Shown here: piece after piece, positions 16,613-23,983 of the stretch
How positions within the stretch are numbered: the stretch's first letter is position 1
Layout: every line of letters begins with the position of its first letter
Program-made: the position numbers and the translations under genes
DNA from: Parafilimonas sp.
GTDB lineage: Bacteria > Bacteroidota > Bacteroidia > Chitinophagales > Chitinophagaceae
DNA: 39,577 nt
Direction of reading: 5' to 3'
Assembly: GCA_017856455.1 (NCBI GenBank)
Contig: JAFMEZ010000017.1
Coordinates: 1 to 39,577 of the forward strand
The notes under the pieces: model-generated
The model's database searches: none
Told to the model about the DNA's origin: nothing
The model's input: the letters and a program-made list of their open reading frames with translations, nothing else

Positions 16613-17893
16613 ATGTTAAATCGATCCATCGCTCCAGATATTAAAGATGCAGTTGCATACCAAATTGCACTCAAGAAACCTGAATTGTTTCAACTTGATA
16701 ATGGAGTAACTGTATATAATGTTCAGGCAGGTACTGAGGAAGTGGTTCAAATTGAATGGGTATTCAAGGCTGGGAATTGGTTTGAGCAGAAAAAATTGAT
16801 TGCCTCTGCATCAAATTTTTTGCTTAAAAATGGTACCAGCAGCAAATCTGCTTATGAGATCAACGAGTTCGTTGATTTTTATGGCGCATACCTAAACAGA
16901 AGCTGTTACAATGAAACAGCAGTTGTATCACTTCATTGTTTATCAAAGCAGTTAGCGCATATACTGCCACTGGTACAAGAATTATTTCTGGATGCAATCA
17001 TGCCAGAAGAAGAGTTGATGATTTACAAACAGAACATGAAGCAGCGTCTGGCAGTAAATCTGAAAAAGTGCGATTTTATTGCAGGAAGAAAAATTGATGC
17101 ATTGCTATTTGGTGATAAACATCCTTATGGAGTATACAGTGAAATGAATGATTATGATGCATTGACTAGAGAAGAATTAATTCAGCATTACGATTCATTT
17201 TATAAAAATGGACACTGTACAATTTTTTCAGCAGGCATCCTGCCAAATGATTATAGAGAATTGCTCAATAAATATTTTGGCAACCTGCCTTTCAATAAAA
17301 CAGTGAGTAAAGACCTTGAACATTCAATTGTTCCTTCCCCTGAAAAAAAATTGAATATTTTGAATGATCCAGATGGTGTGCAAGGAGCGATTCGCATTGC
17401 GCGTCCCTGCCCTATCCCAAGTGATCCTGTATTTCAAAAGTTGCAAGTGCTGAATGTATTGTTCGGTGGATTCTTTGGGTCAAGGCTCATGACAAATATT
17501 CGTGAGGACAAAGGGTATACTTATGGGATTTACAGTTATCTCATGAATCATATTCATGCGAGCGCCATCTTGATCAGTACTGAAGCCGGTAGGGATGTTT
17601 GTGAAGCAACTGTGAAAGAAGTATATCATGAAATGGAACAGTTGCGTTTACATGAAGTTGGTAAAGATGAATTACTACTTGTAAAAAATTATCTGATTGG
17701 TACGTTGTTGGGTGATTTAGATGGGCCTTTCCATATTATTGGACGATGGAAAAATTTGATACTACACGGAATGACCGAAGATCACTTCAATTATTATATT
17801 GATACCATTAAATCAATATCGTCAAAAGAATTGAAACAACTGGCTGAAGAATATTTGAATCCTTCAGATTATTATGAGCTCGTGGTTGTTTAG
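16613..17893 (+). CDS. M16 family peptidase-like protein lacking the zinc site (non-catalytic partner)
   Basis: This 426-residue paralogue follows the active M16 peptidase by 10 bases. The start is ATG 16613; an upstream in-frame ATG at 16541 would overlap the preceding gene by 62 bases and adds no homologous sequence. The region where HxxEH should stand reads ASNFLLKNGTSSKSAYEINEF, so the zinc ligands are absent and the protein cannot be catalytic alone. The C-terminal half keeps the substrate-binding Arg-Tyr feature in FFGSRLMTNIREDKGYTYG, which in such pairs helps hold the peptide. A heterodimer with the neighbour is the likely active form. The stop overlaps the convergent TIM-barrel gene stop by 3 bases. 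Confidence 0.9.
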   Translation: MLNRSIAPDIKDAVAYQIALKKPELFQLDNGVTVYNVQAGTEEVVQIEWVFKAGNWFEQKKLIASASNFLLKNGTSSKSAYEINEFVDFYGAYLNRSCYNETAVVSLHCLSKQLAHILPLVQELFLDAIMPEEELMIYKQNMKQRLAVNLKKCDFIAGRKIDALLFGDKHPYGVYSEMNDYDALTREELIQHYDSFYKNGHCTIFSAGILPNDYRELLNKYFGNLPFNKTVSKDLEHSIVPSPEKKLNILNDPDGVQGAIRIARPCPIPSDPVFQKLQVLNVLFGGFFGSRLMTNIREDKGYTYGIYSYLMNHIHASAILISTEAGRDVCEATVKEVYHEMEQLRLHEVGKDELLLVKNYLIGTLLGDLDGPFHIIGRWKNLILHGMTEDHFNYYIDTIKSISSKELKQLAEEYLNPSDYYELVVV

Positions 17894-18711
17894 TTGAGTC
17901 CCTTTAAATAGGCAATACTGAGAGGTAATTGTTTCATCACGCGAAATGATTCATCTTCTATGAAGTAATGTTTTACACCTGCTTTTTTTGCAGCTTTCAT
18001 TACTTCTGCAATGTTTACGTCTCCTTGTCCTAATACCACATTGGTCTCTTCGTCGGCATAACCCTTATTATTGCATGCCATTCCTTTTTCCCTGTCTTTC
18101 AGGTGTAGCATTTTAACGCGTGAGGAGTATTTATTAATGATCTCTACTGGATCCGCGCAACCTTGTTTTGCCCAATAAACATCCAATTCTATATCAACAT
18201 ATTTAGGATTGGTTTTTAGCATGAGCTCATCAAACAATGTTCCGTTTGGAGAAGGACGAAATTCATAGCCATGCACATGATAACTGAATCGGAGTCCTGC
18301 TTCTTTCAATATTTTACCTGCGCGATTAAATCTCTTTGCAGCTTCTTCAACATCTGCCATCACAAAGTCATCTCCTTTGTGCCCTATCCAAAAACATATT
18401 ACATTTTTGGCTCCCATTTTTTTGGCTTGTTCGATCACTGGACTAAGATCTTTTGTTAAAGCATCATAGTCAACACCAATTCCATTCATCTGGAATCCCA
18501 TTTCATGAATCATGTTCATGAAATCTTCAACCGGCATTCCATAGGTATCTCCACCTTCCAGTTTCTTTATACCCATCGATCGAATTTTTTGCAAGGTGCC
18601 TTTCAGATCTTGTTTGACTTCATTTCTTATGGAGTAAAGTTGTAGTCCTATTTCTTGTGCATGACCAACATATGTGATGAGCAGGAATGCAATGGCAAAT
18701 ATTTTTTTCAT
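17890..18711 (-). CDS. Secreted sugar phosphate isomerase/epimerase-like TIM-barrel protein
   Basis: This 273-residue protein belongs to the xylose-isomerase-like TIM-barrel family (AP endonuclease 2 fold). It has a signal peptide (MKKIFAIAFLLITYVGHAQ), so it acts outside the cytosol. Family segments are IGLQLYSIRNEVKQDL at the start of the barrel, FSYHVHGYEFRPSPNGTLFD, DIELDVYWAKQG and KMLHLKDREKG, holding His, Glu and Asp residues that often form the metal site. Such exported members are frequent in Bacteroidota and may act on glycoside-derived sugars, but the substrate cannot be told from sequence. It is the last gene of a minus-strand run, 5 bases behind the acylase gene. Confidence 0.85.
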   Translation of the reverse strand: MKKIFAIAFLLITYVGHAQEIGLQLYSIRNEVKQDLKGTLQKIRSMGIKKLEGGDTYGMPVEDFMNMIHEMGFQMNGIGVDYDALTKDLSPVIEQAKKMGAKNVICFWIGHKGDDFVMADVEEAAKRFNRAGKILKEAGLRFSYHVHGYEFRPSPNGTLFDELMLKTNPKYVDIELDVYWAKQGCADPVEIINKYSSRVKMLHLKDREKGMACNNKGYADEETNVVLGQGDVNIAEVMKAAKKAGVKHYFIEDESFRVMKQLPLSIAYLKGLN

Positions 18712-18716
18712 GTGAT

Positions 18717-20897
18717 TTATTTTCTTCTTTCTCCTGGATGATATTGTTCTTCGGTATTTTTTAAGATGTCTTCCTTATAAAATAGAACATCTTTGAATTG
18801 TCCCTTCGTATACATTTCAGCCTGATCTTTGAAATGTTTAGAATTGGCGTCACCGCTTTCTCCCCCAGCTAACAATGACTTTGCTTTAATTTTTTTACCA
18901 AATTCTACTGCACAGATAAAACTGTTTCCCCCGTAACCATATCTTTTTTTAGTATTGTCTACACTTCTGCTATTGAAGGAAGGTAAGCTTCCCCACATGG
19001 AAGATGCGAATGGTGAAGGAATGCTGGGTTGTGCATCATCGAAATGTGGACTTAATTTATTTTCAATTCTTTGAAAGCGATTGATATCTCCCCATTTGAC
19101 TTCCCATGTACCAAAATCTGTTTTTAGTTTTTTGAGCACGTCTTGCAGGTAATAGATTTTTTCATTGTCAGGCATTTCCTTCAATAAACGTGAAAGTTCA
19201 AGCGTAAGATCAATATCTCCTTTTTTATCTTTCATCAAGTATGGCAATACGCGTTCTGCCCACATGATAGCAATAGTAGTTGCTACAGAATTTGCAGAAG
19301 ATCTCCTGTCCCATTCATTTAGCACCTGAATCGCTTTCATGATATCGGGTTTGATATTGTCTGCGATTTGTGTTTTGGTTGATGAAAAAAGAGAAGGAAG
19401 TAAAATATCAAAAGCAGATAAATAAGTGTCATAACCAATTTTGATCAGTCCATTTACATCCAACTTTCCGCTGTTGCTCAATAATTTAACTGCATTGATG
19501 CCCCTGAAATTTTCTCTGTCGGGTGCCATGTAAGCAGGATATTTCTTTTTTGAAATTACACCTGGTCCGGCTGCTGTAAACGGAGTTGAATTGCAGTTTT
19601 GCAGCCAACCATTGGATGGATTATAAAGGTGTACAGTTTCATCGACAGTATGCAGGCCTTTCCAATCTGTTGCGGATGTTGATCCGTCTACTTTATCATT
19701 CCAATCAAAACGAATATCTCTTTTTGGCATAAAATTTCCATGCCAATAGGCGATGTTTCCTTGATCGTCGGCGTAAACAGTATTGTTAGAAACATTTTCT
19801 CTCAAGTCCATTGTTGCTTTGAATTCTGCAAATGTTTTTGCTTTTGTTCTGCTCCATGATTGTATCAATCCGTTTAGTGATCTGTTATTCGATTGCATGG
19901 TTATCCACTTGTCATCTTCTTTTGCCATCACAGGACCATGATGTGTAGAATAAACATTGAATTGTTTCTTGATGATTCCATTATTTGTTTTGTAGCTAAT
20001 ATCAACTGAATAAACCTTAACTGGCTTTAGGGTATTATCTTGTTTATAGAAGAGTTCATTATTTTTTTTGATGATGGTTTCTTCAAATAAATCTGCAACA
20101 TCTGCTTCACTTGAAGTATGCATCCATCCACAATGTTCATTGAAACCCTGGTATACAAAAAATTGTCCCCATGTTACTGCTCCGTATGTATTTAAACCTT
20201 CTTCACTCATCATATGCACTTCCGGTCTGAAATAAAATGTTACATGTGGATTGATATACAGCATGGCATTTCCAGAAATACTTTTAGAAGGTGCAATAGC
20301 AAATCCGTTCGAGCCAATCAGTTGTTCGTGATCTTTTTGTTTGATATGAGATAGATCAGATGAAATGCCTTCATAGAAATTTTGAATATCCTTTGCTGTC
20401 AGGTTACTTGTTTGAATGGCAGAAATACTTCCATCTGTGTAGGTAAGTGGATACCATGGCTTGAACGCATTTAGCAATGCAGGTTTTACATTTGGGTGTT
20501 TGTACAGATAATAATTAACACCATCTGCAAAGGCATTCAGTAGTTTTTTCATCCAGTCTGGACTATTGTTATAATCATTTACTGAAGCAGCAGAATCGAT
20601 AACCATTTTTACAAGAAGATCTTCATACACATGCTCTTCGCCTTTAACCTCACTGGTTCTTCCCAGCATGGTGATATAATTCATTTCAACTCTTTGAAAA
20701 TCGTCTTCACATTGAGCATAGAGCAACCCAAATACACAGTCAGCATCTGTCTTCCCGAATATGTGAGGAATTCCCCATTTATCTCGAATGATATTTACCC
20801 TCTTGGAACTTGCTTCCCATCTTTCAATATCAGCTTTTGATTGTGAAAATGAAATATGAGTGAGCGTTAGAAATGTGATGATTAAAATCTTTCTCAT
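18717..20897 (-). CDS. Secreted penicillin acylase-family (S45) N-terminal nucleophile amidohydrolase
   Basis: This 726-residue protein is a penicillin amidase-type Ntn hydrolase. The signal peptide is MRKILIITFLTLTHISFS. The precursor would be cut before Ser196 in the LIGSNGFAIAPSKSISGNAM motif to give an alpha chain of about 175 residues after signal removal and a beta chain of about 530 with Ser196 as nucleophile. The alpha segment has VNIIRDKWGIPHIFGKTDADCVFGLLYAQ, and the beta chain has AFAIAPS-like and NNTVYADDQGNIAYWHGNFMP segments, all typical. Members act on penicillins, acyl-homoserine lactones or N-acylated amino acids. The start codon overlaps the dipeptidase stop (ATGA), so the two enzymes are probably made together; this favours a peptide or N-acyl amino-acid role. 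The substrate is not determined by sequence. Confidence 0.9.
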   Translation of the reverse strand: MRKILIITFLTLTHISFSQSKADIERWEASSKRVNIIRDKWGIPHIFGKTDADCVFGLLYAQCEDDFQRVEMNYITMLGRTSEVKGEEHVYEDLLVKMVIDSAASVNDYNNSPDWMKKLLNAFADGVNYYLYKHPNVKPALLNAFKPWYPLTYTDGSISAIQTSNLTAKDIQNFYEGISSDLSHIKQKDHEQLIGSNGFAIAPSKSISGNAMLYINPHVTFYFRPEVHMMSEEGLNTYGAVTWGQFFVYQGFNEHCGWMHTSSEADVADLFEETIIKKNNELFYKQDNTLKPVKVYSVDISYKTNNGIIKKQFNVYSTHHGPVMAKEDDKWITMQSNNRSLNGLIQSWSRTKAKTFAEFKATMDLRENVSNNTVYADDQGNIAYWHGNFMPKRDIRFDWNDKVDGSTSATDWKGLHTVDETVHLYNPSNGWLQNCNSTPFTAAGPGVISKKKYPAYMAPDRENFRGINAVKLLSNSGKLDVNGLIKIGYDTYLSAFDILLPSLFSSTKTQIADNIKPDIMKAIQVLNEWDRRSSANSVATTIAIMWAERVLPYLMKDKKGDIDLTLELSRLLKEMPDNEKIYYLQDVLKKLKTDFGTWEVKWGDINRFQRIENKLSPHFDDAQPSIPSPFASSMWGSLPSFNSRSVDNTKKRYGYGGNSFICAVEFGKKIKAKSLLAGGESGDANSKHFKDQAEMYTKGQFKDVLFYKEDILKNTEEQYHPGERRK

Positions 20898-22072
20898 TGT
20901 TGATTTTCTTTAAATACACGCATGAAGTTGCCACCTAAAATTTTTTTGATATCAGTTTTGGAGTAACCTCTTTCCAATAATGCTTTTGTAATCAGGGGCA
21001 TATCAGCGACATCATTTAGTTCTCTTGGTGATGAATTGATTCCATCAAAATCCGATCCCAGTCCAACGTGATCTACTCCAATCAGTTTCACAATATGATC
21101 GAGGTGATCAAGCAATTGTGAAAGTGTTGGTCTTGCATCATCAATTTCAGATTTATATTTTTCATTGATGCGCATGTTTGCAAAAAAATCACTTGGGTTT
21201 AATTTTAACAGCGAGTCTTTTTCTGCTTGATGTTTTTTAATAAATGCACGATTTTTTGCAGGGAAACTGCTGTCAACAAATCCAGAATTGAAATTCAGGT
21301 GAATCACACCACCGTTTTTACCTAATGCTTTGATTTGATCGTCTGTCATGTTTCTGGGAACCGGACAAAGTGAGTATGCACAGCTGTGTGAAGCAATTAC
21401 AGGTTTTTTTGAAATGCGTACTGCATCATAAAATGTTTTTTCACCAACATGAGAGATGTCAACGATCATTCCAAGTGCATTCATGTGTTGAACTATTTTT
21501 TCACCGAATGCGTTTAGTCCATAAGGGTGACCCAAATTGGCATTTGCTCTTTCATCTGCTGCGGAACTTGCCCATTCGGTACTATTGTTCCAAGTCAGCG
21601 TCATGTATCGTGCGCCTCTTTGATATAAGCTATCTAAATAATCCAATCTGTCTTCAATCATATGGCCTCCCTCAACACCCATCATGCAGCCAAGTTTCCC
21701 AGCTTTTACAGCGGCTTCAAGATCTGCCGGTGATTTTACAAGCATTGTTTTCGTTGGATTTCTTTTGATGATTGCATACATCGAATCCATTTCTTGGTTG
21801 GCAAATGCGAAAGCTGTTCCCTTTCCATAATTTTCATCACAAAAGATGGAAAAAATTTGAATATCTATTCCTCCTTGTTTCATTCTTTTTAAATCAGAAT
21901 GAGTAATTCCTTTGAGCGATTGTTCAAAGCTTACTTTTTTCTCAATGCTAGTACTGATGAAATCGTTGTGTGTATCGATAACGATTGCATCGGTATGAAT
22001 TTTTTTATGTGACTGTGCAAATGAAAACTGGGAAGTATAAATTCCTATCAATAAAAATAAAAGTTGTCTCAT
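20894..22072 (-). CDS. Secreted membrane dipeptidase (peptidase M19)
   Basis: This 392-residue protein is an M19 renal-dipeptidase-type zinc enzyme that hydrolyses dipeptides, often with a C-terminal D-residue. It has a signal peptide (MRQLLFLLIGIYTSQFSFA). Family motifs in order are VIDTHNDF (metal-binding His and Asp), GVEGGHMIEDRLDYLDSLYQ (bridging Glu), VDISHVGEKTFYDAV, KPVIASHSCAYSLCPVPRNM (metal His), and VDHVGLGSDFDGI. The frame is open to a TTG at 22084, but ATG 22072 is chosen because it starts a proper signal peptide. A long inverted repeat abuts this ATG. The stop overlaps the acylase start by 4 bases. The pairing suggests hydrolysis of small modified peptides or cell-wall peptides outside the inner membrane. 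Confidence 0.93.
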   Translation of the reverse strand: MRQLLFLLIGIYTSQFSFAQSHKKIHTDAIVIDTHNDFISTSIEKKVSFEQSLKGITHSDLKRMKQGGIDIQIFSIFCDENYGKGTAFAFANQEMDSMYAIIKRNPTKTMLVKSPADLEAAVKAGKLGCMMGVEGGHMIEDRLDYLDSLYQRGARYMTLTWNNSTEWASSAADERANANLGHPYGLNAFGEKIVQHMNALGMIVDISHVGEKTFYDAVRISKKPVIASHSCAYSLCPVPRNMTDDQIKALGKNGGVIHLNFNSGFVDSSFPAKNRAFIKKHQAEKDSLLKLNPSDFFANMRINEKYKSEIDDARPTLSQLLDHLDHIVKLIGVDHVGLGSDFDGINSSPRELNDVADMPLITKALLERGYSKTDIKKILGGNFMRVFKENQQ

Positions 22073-22114
22073 TGTTGACTTCAATATTTAATTCAATTGT
22101 TATTGAAGTTAACA
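22073..22114 (-). promoter_or_regulatory. 14-bp-arm inverted repeat abutting the dipeptidase ATG
   Basis: On the + strand TGTTGACTTCAATA (22073-22086) and TATTGAAGTTAACA (22101-22114) are inverted copies, 13 of 14 positions pairing, around a 14-base spacer. Read on the transcribed strand, the stem ends exactly at the dipeptidase start codon and begins 12 bases after the stop of the preceding gene. No U-tract follows, so an intrinsic terminator is unlikely; an operator or a translation-controlling hairpin is more likely. Confidence 0.6.
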
Positions 22115-22126
22115 AAAAGGGGCTAC

Positions 22127-22876
22127 TTATTTAAGAGTTGGTTTAGTAATGATGCCTGATTTGAAATACCGTGAGGCATCTAATATATATTGATAGAATT
22201 GGTATTCTTCTGCATAGGCCACCAATTCATATGGGGGTCTGTAGGCAACCATGAATTTTTCAAGATTTGTTCCAGTGAGTCCGGTTATCTGTTTTACAAG
22301 TTGTTTTGTGAATCTGCTATCGACAAATTTTCTTTGCTCTTCCTCTATTAGTCTGTTTTGTAATGAGCGAAGTGATTTGTTTCTTTTGAATCTGAAAGAA
22401 TTGATTAAGCTGGTGAGATCCAATCCAGGTGTACCTCCCATTGTTCCAGTTTCAGAAATTTGCAATCCACCTCTTTCAAATTCAAATACTTTCCTGTAGC
22501 GTTCTCTATTTTCAATGGAGTCTTGCTTGTAAGATTTTTTGATGACTACAATTTCTTTGAGTGTTTTGTATTTGTCTTGCACAGTTACTTGCAGTGAAAT
22601 GTCAAATCCAGCGGGATAATTGATCTCTTTGACGGGGAAGAATATTGTTGATTTGCCCATGAAGGTAAATGCAATGGAGTCGTTTTTATCAACGGTCATT
22701 CCATATCTTCCAATCGAGTCAGTATAGGTGACAGCGCCTTTTTTAGTAAACACTTTTACAGAAGGTATGGTAACCATTCTTGTAGAATCATACACTTTAC
22801 CAGTTAGCCAAATTTGGGATTGTGATTGGATTGAAAAAACAATCAGTAGGGATGATATGATGATTTTATGAAGCAC
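22127..22876 (-). CDS. Secreted protein with carboxypeptidase-regulatory-like (CarboxypepD_reg) domain
   Basis: This 249-residue protein begins with a signal peptide (IIISSLLIVFSIQSQSQ). The first 75 residues of the mature protein (WLTGKVYDSTRMVTIPSVKVFTKKGAVTYTDSIGRYGMTV) form the beta-sandwich seen in carboxypeptidase-D regulatory-like domains, common at the N termini of TonB-dependent receptors and in small Bacteroidota envelope proteins. The C-terminal half is Arg/Lys-rich and predicted helical, with no catalytic motif that I recognise. GTG 22876 is taken as the start because no ATG keeps the signal peptide. It starts 8 bases after the DUF6787-PurN stop, pointing to one transcript. Function unknown. 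Confidence 0.75.
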   Translation of the reverse strand: MLHKIIISSLLIVFSIQSQSQIWLTGKVYDSTRMVTIPSVKVFTKKGAVTYTDSIGRYGMTVDKNDSIAFTFMGKSTIFFPVKEINYPAGFDISLQVTVQDKYKTLKEIVVIKKSYKQDSIENRERYRKVFEFERGGLQISETGTMGGTPGLDLTSLINSFRFKRNKSLRSLQNRLIEEEQRKFVDSRFTKQLVKQITGLTGTNLEKFMVAYRPPYELVAYAEEYQFYQYILDASRYFKSGIITKPTLK

Positions 22877-22884
22877 AAAGATGA

Positions 22885-23745
22885 TTACTTATTGATCCAC
22901 TTTTCTATCTGCGTTGGGAAGTGTTGATATTCGAGTGCATGAATTTTTTCTGCCAGTGAATCAGGGGTTTCAGAGGGTGCTATGCTAACAGTCGTCTGAA
23001 AAATATGATCTCCATGGTCATATTCTTCATCAACCAAGTGGATGGTGATGCCGCTTTCTTTTTCTCTGGCAGCCAATACGCTCTGGTGTACTTTTTCGCC
23101 ATACATACCCTTTCCACCAAATTTTGGCAAAAGTGCAGGATGTATATTAATAATGTGTTGAGGAAAGGCTTTTATCAAATTCTCGGGAATTTTCCACAGA
23201 AATCCGGCTAAAATTATATGTGTAATATTTTGATTTACAATATCTTGTAAGAATTTATCGGATTCATAAAAGCCCTTTTTCTCCAGCATCAATGTTGGGA
23301 TACCATTTTTGGAGGCAATTTCCAATACTCCTGCACCCGGCTTGTTACATACAATTAATTTTATATGTATATATTTATGATTTTCAAAGTATTGTATGAT
23401 TTTTTCTGCATTACTGCCTTTCCCTGATGCGAAAATGGCGATGTTGGCAGAAGCTGGACTCATAATCTTCATTCTTCTGAGGATTTTCTTCTCATAATTC
23501 CAAAAGAATTTGAATTGTCCGAAGAAAAAAGAAACGATCAGGATGATGATTTGGTATCCAAAGATCAAGACGATCAAACGCAATGCCAGTCTCATTTCCC
23601 AATCATTTACTGGGTCAAGCTGAAGCCATTCAGTGATGCTTCTAGAGATATAGGCCGTTAGCGTACCGGTCGTGGCAAATGTGCAGAGGATAAGCACCAA
23701 TTGTTTTGGACTGACTTTCCATTTCTTTTGAAGGCTCTTGAACAT
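22885..23745 (-). CDS. purN: DUF6787-like membrane domain fused to phosphoribosylglycinamide formyltransferase (PurN)
   Basis: The 286-residue reading frame holds two units. Residues 1 to about 90 have two membrane segments (about 14-35 and 53-77) and end GQFKFFWNYEKKILRRM; this looks like the small Bacteroidota membrane family DUF6787. Residues 97-286 are PurN, which transfers formyl from 10-formyl-THF to GAR in purine synthesis: NIAIFASGKGSNAEKI near its start, catalytic Asn200 and His202 in INIHPALLPKF, and Asp243 in VDEEYDHGD. No stop separates the units. Either the protein is a membrane-anchored PurN, or PurN is also made from the internal ATGs at 23472 or 23463. I cannot tell which from the sequence. 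It heads a minus-strand run; a TTTGC box lies 4 bases before its ATG. Confidence 0.85.
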   Translation of the reverse strand: MFKSLQKKWKVSPKQLVLILCTFATTGTLTAYISRSITEWLQLDPVNDWEMRLALRLIVLIFGYQIIILIVSFFFGQFKFFWNYEKKILRRMKIMSPASANIAIFASGKGSNAEKIIQYFENHKYIHIKLIVCNKPGAGVLEIASKNGIPTLMLEKKGFYESDKFLQDIVNQNITHIILAGFLWKIPENLIKAFPQHIINIHPALLPKFGGKGMYGEKVHQSVLAAREKESGITIHLVDEEYDHGDHIFQTTVSIAPSETPDSLAEKIHALEYQHFPTQIEKWINK

Positions 23746-23749
23746 GTTG

Positions 23750-23757
23750 CAAAGAGA
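23750..23757 (-). promoter_or_regulatory. -7-like box TCTCTTTG before the DUF6787-PurN gene
   Basis: On the minus strand TCTCTTTG keeps the TTTG half of TAnnTTTG but has C at the second position. It stands 4 bases before the ATG, the same distance as the gcvT and M16 boxes. Support is weak on its own and rests mainly on the shared geometry. Confidence 0.3.
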
Positions 23758-23803
23758 AGAAAAAAAACGACTGATCCCCTTTAATTTAAACTGTTAAATA
23801 TTT

Positions 23804-23819
23804 TATGACGAACATCATA
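23804..23819. promoter_or_regulatory. Crp/Fnr-geometry dyad upstream of the respiratory operon
   Basis: TATGA-N6-TCATA is a perfect 5-bp dyad with the 6-base spacer used by Crp/Fnr-family sites. It lies about 110 bases upstream of the actA -7 box. A second TATGAC half site starts at 23826, 22 bases further on. A regulator is not identified in the window. Confidence 0.35.
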
Positions 23820-23903
23820 CATTTTTATGACAATTTCTCTTTGTTTAGCATTGTAACGCATTGAATTGCAGTATAGATCGACATCAAAAAAAAATTAACA
23901 ATG

Positions 23904-23936
23904 TTGATATATTGTTGAATTCATGCAGTAAATTTG
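23904..23936 (+). promoter_or_regulatory. Promoter of the act-cox operon (TTG-N22-TAAATTTG)
   Basis: TAAATTTG at 23929-23936 is a full match to the Bacteroidota -7 element, and TTG at 23904-23906 lies 22 bases upstream, within the 17-23 nt range known for Flavobacterium promoters. Transcription would begin near 23942, leaving a leader of about 40 bases before the actA ATG. This is the best-supported promoter in the window. Confidence 0.6.
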
Positions 23937-23983
23937 CGGCCAACCATAGGTGCCCAACAATTTCAACACAATTCACTGAGGGT

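Noticed and set aside
23861-23983. Upstream extension of actA
   Set aside because: The extra 41 codons would precede the signal peptide and span the predicted -7 box, so ATG 23984 is the real start.
23746-23983. Possible small RNA or riboswitch in the 238-base gap before actA
   Set aside because: No conserved riboswitch core or stable multi-stem fold could be recognised by eye; the gap is explained by two divergent promoters and a possible regulator site.
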